NCBI GenBank assembly: GCA_017452215.1
Contig: JAFTMU010000342.1
Location: 1-5,875 of the forward strand
From: Clostridia bacterium
GTDB taxonomy: Bacteria > Bacillota > Clostridia > Oscillospirales > CAG-272
Length of the DNA stretch: 5,875 nt
Direction: 5' to 3'
Shown: in pieces, positions 1-5,117 of the stretch
Layout: every line of letters begins with the position of its first letter
Numbering within the stretch: position 1 is the stretch's first letter
Notes under the pieces: model-generated
Told to the model about the DNA's origin: nothing
Databases searched by the model: none
Seen by the model: the letters and a program-made list of their open reading frames with translations, nothing else
Position numbers and translations under genes: made by a program

Positions 1-1546
1 GCGGGAAGATATGCTTTTTGAGCACGGCGATCTCGTAGAGGGTGGAGCTGTTGAAGATCACGTCTGCCTGCTCCTGGAAGGGGAAGATCCAGCGCTCCTC
101 GCCACGGCGCACCGAATCCCACATGGAGAGGGTCTGTTGCACCGAGGAATTGCGGGTCTCAAAGTCACGCACGATGCGGCGCAAGAGCCGTAGGTAGCTG
201 GTGGGAATGCGGTTGTGATCGTCCCGATTCAAGGGGAGCAGGGGGCTGACGTAGACCTTAAAGACATCCTCCTTTTTGAGTCCCTCGGGAAGCAGCACGG
301 GGTTGAGGGCGTGGAGCCCCTCGATGATGACGACGGAGTCGGCGCCAAGGCGCAAGCGATGTCCCGTCCATTCCCGTTTTCCCGTTTTAAAATTGAAGGT
401 GGGGAGCTCTACCTCCTCGCCCGCCAACAGCGATTTCAGATTTTGGGAGAACAGGTGGGTATCGATAGTGTTGATATGCTCTAAATCCACCTTGCCGTCG
501 GGTCCCGGGAGGATCTTGTCACGGTCCAGATAATAATCGTCCAAGCTCATGAGAATGGTCTTTTTGCCGTGTCCCCGCAGCTGTGTTGCCAGGCGGTTGG
601 CGGAGGTGGTCTTGCCCGAGGAGCTGGGACCTGCTAGCATGACTGTCTTGGCGCCCTGCTCGTCGATCATGTCTGCTACGTGGGAAAATCTCTTTTCGTG
701 GAGCGCCTCGTTGACACGGATCAATTCACGGATCCGTCCCGAATCGGTAAGCTCGTTCAGATCTGCCACGGTCTCGCACTCCATCAATTCTCCCCATTTT
801 TTTCCCTCGGTGTAGACGTTGAAAAAGTTGGGCATCTCACGGTATTTTGCCACACGGTCGGGGCAGAGGGGATCGGGGAAAACGAAGAGGAAGCCCTCGG
901 GGGCGGGGAGGATCTCCCAGACCTTTAAAAAGCCCGTGGAGGGAGCCATCTCGCCGTAATAATAATCGGCAAAGTCGCCGTTTTGGTAGACGTCGAGGAA
1001 GGAATAGGGGCGGTACGCCAAGAGCCTTGCCTTGTCGTTTTGTCCCCGACTCTTGTAGTACGCCACTGCCTCGGCGGTGGAGATGCGGCGACGGATCAGG
1101 GGGATATCGCTTTCCACGATCTCCAGCACCCGTTTTTTCAGTGCGTCTGCCGAAAAGCAGGGGGCTGCCGTGACCTTGACGTAGACGCCCGATCCCACGG
1201 TGCAGTTCATTTTCGCCTTTGCCGCGGGGTAGAGCTGACGGATTGCCAAAAACAGGATAAACTGCGCCGTGCGGGTGTATGCCTCCCGTCCCAAGGGGTC
1301 GGCGTAGCGCAAGAGGGTGATCCTTCCCCCCGATGCCGCCATTGCGGTGCGCATGGATTCACGGTCGGGGTGTACGTCCTTTTGACGGACGGGGATGTAG
1401 TTGAGGGTGAACACCTTGCCTGCGATCTTGGCAGCCAAGGGGTCGGTGGAGAGCTTTCCCGTGAGCAAGCCCAGCTCCTTTACAATATCTAATAGCGATC
1501 GGTCGGGGAGTGCATTTACCCAGCGACCGTCAACGGTCAATTTCAT
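1..1546 (-). CDS. Nucleoside (uridine-type) kinase with TGS/ThrRS-like N-terminus, 3' end cut by window
   Basis: An unbroken frame runs from ATG at 1546 to the left edge (515 codons, no stop), so the C-terminus is missing. The start follows GAAAGGA with 7 bases of spacing. Residues 1-60 (MKLTVDGRW...) resemble a TGS-type domain. Residues ~60-240 resemble the second additional domain of threonyl-tRNA synthetase, without its catalytic core. From ~residue 300 there is a phosphoribulokinase/uridine-kinase P-loop domain: Walker A GPSSSGKT at 306-313, SLDDYY at 334-339 and an IIEGLHAL strand near 407-414. Family knowledge suggests phosphorylation of a nucleoside such as uridine, using NTP, in the cytoplasm. 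The substrate cannot be read from the sequence, and the role of the tRNA-synthetase-like part is unclear. I recall relatives of roughly 550 residues, so perhaps 30-40 are missing. It lies 84 bases downstream of the YgjV-like gene on the same strand and may share its transcript or use a weak promoter in the gap. Confidence 0.93.
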   Translation of the reverse strand, partial: MKLTVDGRWVNALPDRSLLDIVKELGLLTGKLSTDPLAAKIAGKVFTLNYIPVRQKDVHPDRESMRTAMAASGGRITLLRYADPLGREAYTRTAQFILFLAIRQLYPAAKAKMNCTVGSGVYVKVTAAPCFSADALKKRVLEIVESDIPLIRRRISTAEAVAYYKSRGQNDKARLLAYRPYSFLDVYQNGDFADYYYGEMAPSTGFLKVWEILPAPEGFLFVFPDPLCPDRVAKYREMPNFFNVYTEGKKWGELMECETVADLNELTDSGRIRELIRVNEALHEKRFSHVADMIDEQGAKTVMLAGPSSSGKTTSANRLATQLRGHGKKTILMSLDDYYLDRDKILPGPDGKVDLEHINTIDTHLFSQNLKSLLAGEEVELPTFNFKTGKREWTGHRLRLGADSVVIIEGLHALNPVLLPEGLKKEDVFKVYVSPLLPLNRDDHNRIPTSYLRLLRRIVRDFETRNSSVQQTLSMWDSVRRGEERWIFPFQEQADVIFNSSTLYEIAVLKKHIFP

Positions 1547-1576
1547 AGTAATATCCTTTCCATTCGTGATAGTTTC

Positions 1577-1605
1577 AGTATAGGCGACGGGAGCAAAAAA
1601 GATTA
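1577..1605 (-). promoter_or_regulatory. Possible weak promoter for the nucleoside kinase
   Basis: In the 84-base gap before the kinase the minus strand carries TATACT (1582-1577), a good -10 box, about 30 bases upstream of the start codon. The -35 position at 17 bases spacing reads TAATCT (1605-1600), a poor match. I see no convincing terminator hairpin between the two minus-strand genes, although a run of six T lies in the gap. Read-through from the riboswitch promoter is therefore also possible. Confidence 0.35.
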
Positions 1606-1630
1606 CAGATTTGTTGCCGGTTACTTGCTT

Positions 1631-1903
1631 TTATGTATCGCTTCCGTTCTCTGTCTCCGGGTGTTCTTTGCTTTCGGCAGTTTGCTTTCTTTTTTCTCGG
1701 AGCAGCTGAGCGAGATTGATGAGGATCATACCAAGGTTGAGCAGCACCACGGGAACCGTTCCTACCAGAGCGGCGTAGATCATGCTGATCACAGAGCCCA
1801 TAACGTTAAATATACGAAGCCATTTCAGAGAAGTCATCATCATGGAGAATAGCACCAGCGCTGTTCCCAAATATCCAAATGCTTCCAAGAAAAAGGTGTA
1901 CAT
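1631..1903 (-). CDS. YgjV-like small membrane protein (three predicted helices, 90 aa)
   Basis: The start is ATG at 1903, preceded by GGAGG with 7 bases of spacing. The frame is open for 32 more codons upstream (MGGRFYEPP...), but those codons lie in the aptamer and terminator of the leader and are not protein. Hydrophobic segments at about residues 7-22, 27-46 and 47-64 predict three membrane helices. A charged cytosolic tail follows (LREKRKQTAESKEHPETENGSDT region, residues ~68-90). The GYLGTALVLFSMMMTS start and the central LRIFNVMGSVISMIYA stretch resemble the YgjV family, whose single unit is similar in size to SemiSWEET/PQ-loop proteins. E. coli YgjV is about twice as long, so this may be a half-size form that pairs with itself. 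Function is unknown; small-molecule transport is a guess from the fold. The leader suggests control by a purine or related ligand. It lacks the typical PQ dipeptide of PQ-loop proteins. Confidence 0.8.
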   Translation of the reverse strand: MYTFFLEAFGYLGTALVLFSMMMTSLKWLRIFNVMGSVISMIYAALVGTVPVVLLNLGMILINLAQLLREKRKQTAESKEHPETENGSDT

Positions 1904-1924
1904 ACTGTTTCCTCCAATCAAAAC

Positions 1925-1972
1925 AAAAAAAGAATGGTCCTCTATCGGTAAAAACCGGTAGCTAACCATTCT
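1925..1972 (-). terminator. Riboswitch expression platform: intrinsic terminator
   Basis: AGAATGGT (1972-1965) pairs perfectly with ACCATTCT (1938-1931). Inside it, CTA and CGGT pair with ACCG and TAG around a T-rich loop, with one C-A mismatch. Seven T residues follow (1931-1925), giving a strong factor-independent terminator 22 bases before the YgjV-like start codon. Its 5' half contains part of aptamer loop 3, the whole P3' strand and the P1' strand. Aptamer and terminator therefore cannot coexist. A ligand-stabilised aptamer would prevent termination, an ON layout like that of the pbuE adenine switch. Confidence 0.85.
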
Positions 1973-2015
1973 CGGTGGTTCGTAGAAACGCCCGCCCATA
2001 TTGCAGGCTTATACC
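1957..2015 (-). promoter_or_regulatory. Purine-riboswitch-type aptamer (variant; C at the specificity position)
   Basis: The minus strand reads 5' to 3' as P1 GGTA (2015-2012), J1/2 TAA, P2 GCCTGC (2008-2003), loop AATATGG (2002-1996), P2' GCGGGC (1995-1990), J2/3 GTTTCTAC (1989-1982), P3 GAACCA (1981-1976), loop CCGAGAA (1975-1969), P3' TGGTTA (1968-1963), GC, and P1' TACC (1960-1957). The ATATGG loop, GTTTCTAC junction and CC of the second loop are hallmarks of the purine class; GG and CC form the loop-loop contact. Aligned to B. subtilis xpt, U47 and U51 are kept and position 74 is C (1961), which in the class favours guanine-like ligands. Odd points: P2 has 6 pairs instead of 7, A73 is G, the base of P3 is G-A, and P1 is short. 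Ligand identity is therefore uncertain. Confidence 0.8.
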
Positions 2016-2039
2016 CATTATTCGTTACACAACAATGCT

Positions 2040-2068
2040 AGTATAGCACAATTTAGATAAAAAGTCAA
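2040..2068 (-). promoter_or_regulatory. Sigma-A-type promoter for the riboswitch/YgjV-like transcript
   Basis: TTGACT (2068-2063) and TATACT (2045-2040) are separated by exactly 17 bases on the minus strand. Predicted transcription start is near 2033, about 18 bases before the first strand of aptamer P1. It is divergent from the promoter at 2171. The roughly 100 bases between the two are very A/T-rich and show no convincing gene or strong hairpin. Confidence 0.85.
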
Positions 2069-2170
2069 TAGCTTTTATAAAAAAATTGTATAAAATTTAA
2101 AAATGCAAAAAAGAGCGGGGGAAAAATGGAGAAAAAGCAGGTTTTTTGTGTTGTTTTTTTTACAATTCTA

Positions 2171-2199
2171 TTGACTTTGTGTTGAAAACATGATAATAT
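2171..2199 (+). promoter_or_regulatory. Sigma-A-type promoter for the GT8/acyltransferase operon
   Basis: TTGACT (2171-2176) and TAATAT (2194-2199) have a 17-base spacer. The start is expected near 2206, leaving a leader of about 100 bases before the TTG start codon at 2308. I see no strong terminator or recognisable riboswitch in that leader. An upstream T-run (2154-2161) may act as an A/T-rich UP-like region. Confidence 0.8.
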
Positions 2200-2294
2200 A
2201 GTATTGAAAACCGTATTTGAGATTTGTTGTTGGCGTGCCGAGGCGGAGGAATGGCTTTGGATCGCTTTTATTATTGTCACTGGCAGCTTGCCCC

Positions 2295-2310
2295 GGGAGG
2301 TGTTGTTTTG
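2295..2310 (+). promoter_or_regulatory. Ribosome binding site deciding a TTG start for the GT8 gene
   Basis: GGGAGG (2295-2300) is followed 7 bases later by TTG (2308-2310), in frame with the GT8 protein. Two ATG codons compete. ATG 2251 has GGAGG only one base away (a weaker GAGG sits at 7 bases) and would add 19 residues unlike the family. ATG 2326 has no site at usable distance. The family's first strand (IPIFFSTDD) begins about a dozen residues after the TTG, as expected. Confidence 0.65.
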
Positions 2311-3255
2311 AAAAATAAAACCGTCATGCAACCAAAAGAAATTCCGATCTTTTTTTCCACTGATGATCAATATATCCCTTACCTTGACGTTACCATTGCT
2401 TCGTTGATAGAGAATGCCTCCAAGGAATACCAATACCGATTGGTGATTTTGAACACGGGGCTTGCGGCGGAGGGAGTTGCTAAGATCAAACGGAGGGAAT
2501 GCCCCGGATTTGTCATTGAGTTTATCGATATTTCCAAGCCCTTGGAAAAAATTAAATCCCGCTTTAAGAACGTCTATCATTTTTCCATCGTGACCTATTA
2601 CCGCCTGTTCATCGCCTCTCTGTTTCCGCAATATGATAAGATCGTTTATCTGGATTGCGATCTTGTGGTGCTGGGGGACATCTCCCGTCTGTATCACGTG
2701 GATCTGGGGGACAACTTCTTGGCGGCGGCTCCCGAGCAATTCGTTCGCAGCACCAAGGAATTCCGTCGGTATGCCGAAAAGGCACTGGGGGTGGATCCGG
2801 ATCAATACGTCAACGCAGGCGTGCTGGTCATCGATCTGAAGCGGTTCCGTGAAAATGAGATCGAAAAGCAGTTTGTTCACCTGATCACCGAATATGATTT
2901 TGATCTGTTAGATCCCGATCAGGCGTATTTGAATTATCTGTGTCAGAATAAGATCTACTCCTTGCCCAACGGCTGGAACAAGGAGCCCATGCCCCTGCCT
3001 TGCCAAGGGGAAAAGAACATCGTTCATTATGCTCTTTATAAAAAGCCCTGGCAATACGATGACGTAACAGATGGGGAATTTTTCTGGCAGTATGCCAAGG
3101 AATCACCCTTTTATGAGGAAATATTACAGCGGAAGGCATCCTTTGGAAGTCGGGAACGTGCAGAGAAGGAGGCCGCAGCCCAAGAGATCTTGGAGCACGC
3201 CAACAGAATCGTTGCCTCCGAGAACACGTTTGCAAAGCAATTGAAGGACCATTGA
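2308..3255 (+). CDS. GT8-family glycosyltransferase (LPS galactosyl/glucosyltransferase-like)
   Basis: A protein of 315 residues from TTG. It is a retaining GT-A enzyme of family GT8, expected to move a hexose from a UDP-sugar onto a lipid, glycan or protein acceptor at the cytosolic face. Visible motifs (residues counted from TTG): first strand IPIFFSTDDQY at 13-22, the metal/UDP-binding DxD in VYLDCDLVVLGD with D116 and D118, NAGVLVIDL at 169-177, LDPDQ at 201-205, and a C-terminal HYALYKKPW at 240-248 that fits the family's HxxGxxKPW metal and phosphate site with A for G. The last ~45 residues are charged and helical, without a membrane anchor. It is the first gene of a three-gene operon with two acyltransferase-type proteins, so a glycolipid role is plausible. 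Sugar and acceptor cannot be told from sequence. The full upstream frame could start at 2224 or 2251, but site and family length favour 2308. Confidence 0.93.
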   Translation: MKNKTVMQPKEIPIFFSTDDQYIPYLDVTIASLIENASKEYQYRLVILNTGLAAEGVAKIKRRECPGFVIEFIDISKPLEKIKSRFKNVYHFSIVTYYRLFIASLFPQYDKIVYLDCDLVVLGDISRLYHVDLGDNFLAAAPEQFVRSTKEFRRYAEKALGVDPDQYVNAGVLVIDLKRFRENEIEKQFVHLITEYDFDLLDPDQAYLNYLCQNKIYSLPNGWNKEPMPLPCQGEKNIVHYALYKKPWQYDDVTDGEFFWQYAKESPFYEEILQRKASFGSRERAEKEAAAQEILEHANRIVASENTFAKQLKDH

Positions 3256-3264
3256 GGTGTCGGT

Positions 3265-4095
3265 ATGGAACAATCTGCACATAAATTAGAATTATTGCGA
3301 AGGATTGCGGAGCTGGAAAGACAACAGCTGTGGCATCTGGACGTAGAGGACGATCCCGAAACCTACCCCTTGATGCCCGAGCAGGTGGATTACCTGAACG
3401 AAAAGCTCATCAACAAGATCAAGAACCGCATCGCCAACCATATGGGCGCCCGCTTCTTTGATAAGATGATCGCCAACAGGCAGCTGATCATCAAGGAGGT
3501 CCGGGGAATTGAAAATTTTACCGCCGTCAAGGGCGGGAGGATCGTCACCTGCAACCATTTCAGCGTGGGTGACAACTACGCCGTATGGGTAGCGCTCCGT
3601 GATTTTATGGACGGGAAGATGCTCTACAAGGTGATCCGAGAGGGGAACTATACCAATCCCCCCAAGCCCTTTGGTCTGTTTATGCGGCATTGCAACACTC
3701 TGCCGCTCTCCTCCCAGCCTGCCACGATGAAAAAATTTCTGCGTGCCTTCAAGACGCTTTTAGAGCGGGGAGAGACGATTCTCATCTATCCCGAGCAAAG
3801 CATGTGGTGGAATTACCGCAAGCCCAAGCCCATGCAGGATGGGGCGTTTGCCTTGGCGGTGCGGAACAAAGCGCCCGTTGTTCCCATTTTTATCACCATG
3901 GAGGACAGCGACGTTCCCGACGGGGAGGGCTTTTTCGTTCAGGAATACACCCTGCACATTCTGCCTGCCATATATCCCGATGCCTCGCTCCCGAGAGCCG
4001 AGGCAAAGGAAAAGATGAAAAAGGAAAACTACGAGGCTTGGGTAAGGGTCTACGAGGACGTTTACCAAAAGCCTTTGGTGTACGGTGAATCATGA
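3265..4095 (+). CDS. PlsC/LPLAT-type acyltransferase (lysophospholipid acyltransferase family)
   Basis: A protein of 276 residues. GAGGTG, overlapping the stop of the GT8 gene, lies 5-7 bases before the ATG. Members transfer an acyl group from acyl-ACP or acyl-CoA to a hydroxyl of a glycerolipid or other lipid at the inner membrane face. Catalytic motif I HX4D is present as NHFSVGD (H98, D103). REGNY (125-129) sits where motif II is expected. Motif III, usually EGTR-like, is YPEQSMWW (175-182), a change I recognise from a Firmicutes subfamily. Motif IV-like VVPIFI is at 205-210. The N-terminal ~55 residues are charged and helical, and I see no clear membrane helix, so peripheral membrane binding is likely. 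The gene follows the GT8 gene by 9 bases and overlaps the next by 4, implying translational coupling. It may acylate a glycolipid rather than make phosphatidic acid; that part is inference. Confidence 0.9.
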   Translation: MEQSAHKLELLRRIAELERQQLWHLDVEDDPETYPLMPEQVDYLNEKLINKIKNRIANHMGARFFDKMIANRQLIIKEVRGIENFTAVKGGRIVTCNHFSVGDNYAVWVALRDFMDGKMLYKVIREGNYTNPPKPFGLFMRHCNTLPLSSQPATMKKFLRAFKTLLERGETILIYPEQSMWWNYRKPKPMQDGAFALAVRNKAPVVPIFITMEDSDVPDGEGFFVQEYTLHILPAIYPDASLPRAEAKEKMKKENYEAWVRVYEDVYQKPLVYGES

Positions 4096-4670
4096 AGCTG
4101 TATTTGTCTGTGATCGGCATTGCCATGGCTGTCATCGGGGCAGGGAATATCCTGTTTGGAACGGCTGCGTGGGAGTACGTGGTTCTATTCGTGGTTGTCT
4201 GTACCGTGCTGCAATTCGCTTTGGACGGTTTTCTTGCGTGGGTGATCCACAAAATGCCCAACCGTTGGTTTGACGTGGACAATCCTTTCTACCGTGTTTC
4301 CCAAAGGGAGCGGAGGCTTTACAAGCGGTTGCGGGTAAAGCAGTGGAAGGACAAGGTGTGGGAGCTTGGCGGTCTTGGAGGGTTTAGTAAAAAGAATTTG
4401 CAGGAGCCGAACAATCCCGCCTACATCGAGCGGTTCATTATCGAATGCAACAAGGGGGTATTGACCCACCGACTGTCCTATCCCATAGGCTTTTTGGTGA
4501 TGCTACTCATGCCCAACGTCTGTGCGCTGACCATTGGGATCCCCGTGGCGACAGTCAACGTATTTTTGAATATTTTGCCCACACTGGCGCTTCGGTACAA
4601 CACGCCTATGCTGCAAAACGTTTTGCGCAGATTGCGAAAAAAAGAGGAGAGAACAGTGGTTTCACAGTGA
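4092..4670 (+). CDS. CrtO-like membrane acyltransferase family protein (192 aa)
   Basis: The start ATG overlaps the previous stop (ATGA), with GGTGA just upstream. Hydrophobic segments at about residues 3-23, 28-52, 128-150 and 148-168 predict three to four membrane helices. A basic loop separates the two halves: DNPFYRVSQRERRLYKRLRV, then KQWKDKVWELGG at 83-94, and LNILPTLALRYNTPML at 159-174. This order (a W/KxWKDK motif followed by an ILP...RYN motif near the C-terminus) is what I recall for the glycosyl-4,4'-diaponeurosporenoate acyltransferase family. CrtO of Staphylococcus aureus puts the acyl chain on the sugar of staphyloxanthin. No carotenoid genes are visible here, so the substrate is probably another glycosylated lipid, perhaps the product of the GT8 enzyme two genes upstream. 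Family assignment comes from remembered motifs; substrate is inference. Confidence 0.75.
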   Translation: MKLYLSVIGIAMAVIGAGNILFGTAAWEYVVLFVVVCTVLQFALDGFLAWVIHKMPNRWFDVDNPFYRVSQRERRLYKRLRVKQWKDKVWELGGLGGFSKKNLQEPNNPAYIERFIIECNKGVLTHRLSYPIGFLVMLLMPNVCALTIGIPVATVNVFLNILPTLALRYNTPMLQNVLRRLRKKEERTVVSQ

Positions 4671-4682
4671 GGGGAATGCGAG

Positions 4683-4713
4683 AAAAGAGCCGATGCTCTG
4701 CGCATCGGCTCAG
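4683..4713 (-). terminator. Perfect 10-bp hairpin, left member of an inverted pair; T-run points left
   Basis: GAGCCGATGC (4687-4696) and GCATCGGCTC (4702-4711) form a perfect stem around a 5-base loop, 16 bases after the operon's last stop. On the plus strand no T-run follows, so it should terminate the operon poorly. On the minus strand it is followed by TTTT (4686-4683), so it is better placed to stop transcription arriving from the right. It matches the hairpin at 4992-5017 in inverted orientation. Confidence 0.6.
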
Positions 4714-5017
4714 ACTATAGACAAAAGAGATCTAAAACAACAAATTGCACAAAAGGAACAACCCCTCAGTCACCTCACGGTGCCAGCTCCGAGTTGCCGT
4801 AGGCAAACTCGTGGCGCTTGCGCCTTCACCTCTGCACAGGGGAGCCTAACAGTAGTTTTTTTCTTAAAATGCTGCTTTTTTGCCGCAAATGATTCTTTAA
4901 AGCCTCCCTTGTGTAAAGGGAGGTGGCGCACGTAGTGCGACGGAGGGATTGTTTTTGTCATTTTGACGATTGCTGTCACTTTGGTTTACACCTGAGCCGA
5001 TGCGTAGAGCATCGGCT
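4688..5017. repeat. Inverted repeat pair (26 bp, one mismatch) enclosing 278 bases
   Basis: The minus strand of 4688-4713 and the plus strand of 4992-5017 agree at 25 of 26 positions, differing only in the loop (GCAGA versus GTAGA). Each arm is itself a hairpin, so orientation is fixed by the loop and by the CTG in front of each stem. Both T-runs lie on the outer side. The enclosed bases contain no credible gene and hold the MITE-like repeat. Whether the pair is a duplicated terminator or the ends of an element cannot be settled from one copy. No target-site duplication is apparent. Confidence 0.65.
4750..4956. mobile_element. MITE-like palindromic intergenic repeat (non-coding)
   Basis: The left end reads CAAAAGGAACAACCCCTCAG (from 4750). 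The right end, read on the minus strand from 4956, is CAAAAACAATCCCTCCGTC, so the termini are imperfect inverted repeats. Inner hairpins are CACC/GGTG (4771-4782), GAGTT-GCC/GGC-AA-ACTC (4791-4810), GGCGC/GCGCC (4813-4824), CCTCCCTT/AAGGGAGG (4903-4923) and CGCAC/GTGCG (4927-4939). The left arm carries about 35 extra bases of nested hairpin compared with the right. I recognise the GGAGGTGGC...GACGGAGGGATTG type from many Clostridia intergenic regions, but only from memory. It contains no transposase. Frames of 69-80 codons crossing it look like chance. Confidence 0.6.
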
Positions 5018-5021
5018 TTTT
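4994..5021 (+). terminator. Intrinsic terminator, right member of the inverted pair
   Basis: The stem AGCCGATGC/GCATCGGCT with a GTAGA loop (4995-5017) is followed by a T-run at 5017-5021. It is the first plus-strand terminator with a proper T-run after the operon stop at 4670, about 340 bases downstream. It would stop operon transcripts before they reach the promoter at 5070. Confidence 0.75.
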
Positions 5022-5069
5022 ACGTCTGTATGGTGCAGAGCCCGATCATATTGTTTTTCTCCAAAACTC

Positions 5070-5098
5070 TTGTAATCCCTCAAAATTTGTGTTATAAT
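5070..5098 (+). promoter_or_regulatory. Sigma-A-type promoter for the structured RNA (and possibly the SLOG gene)
   Basis: TTGTAA (5070-5075), a 17-base spacer and a perfect TATAAT (5093-5098). Counting 7 bases on puts the start at G5105, which is exactly the first base of the long closing stem of the RNA that follows. This agreement supports both the promoter and the RNA. Confidence 0.8.
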
Positions 5099-5117
5099 AA
5101 CGGTGTCACACAAATTT
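5083..5117. repeat. 10-bp inverted repeat spanning promoter spacer and RNA start; possible operator
   Basis: AAATTTGTGT (5083-5092) and ACACAAATTT (5108-5117) are perfect inverted arms 15 bases apart, bracketing the -10 box and the start point. The same AAATTTGTGT occurs a third time at 5251-5260 as the 3' arm of the RNA's closing stem. The pair could be a regulator site or a by-product of duplication; no regulator is visible in the window. Confidence 0.4.

Noticed and set aside
983..1492. A 169-codon plus-strand frame
   Set aside because: It lies opposite the well-supported nucleoside kinase; high-GC third positions on the kinase strand produce long shadows.
1904..1999. A 32-codon N-terminal extension of the YgjV-like protein
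   Set aside because: These codons are the riboswitch aptamer and terminator, and a strong ribosome site sits before the ATG at 1903.
2126..2185. A 19-codon plus-strand frame (MEKKQVFCVVFFTILLTLC) with a G-rich stretch before it
   Set aside because: It overlaps the -35 box of the operon promoter and ends before the predicted start, so that promoter would not transcribe it. Such hydrophobic frames arise readily from T-rich sequence.
2065..2880. A 271-codon minus-strand frame opposite the GT8 gene
   Set aside because: It is antisense to a protein with clear GT8 motifs, extends into the A/T-rich divergent promoter region with runs of F, L and I, and has no ribosome site or recognisable domain.
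4693..4979. Frames of 69-80 codons across the intergenic repeat
   Set aside because: They cross hairpins of the MITE-like repeat, have no good ribosome site and resemble no protein.
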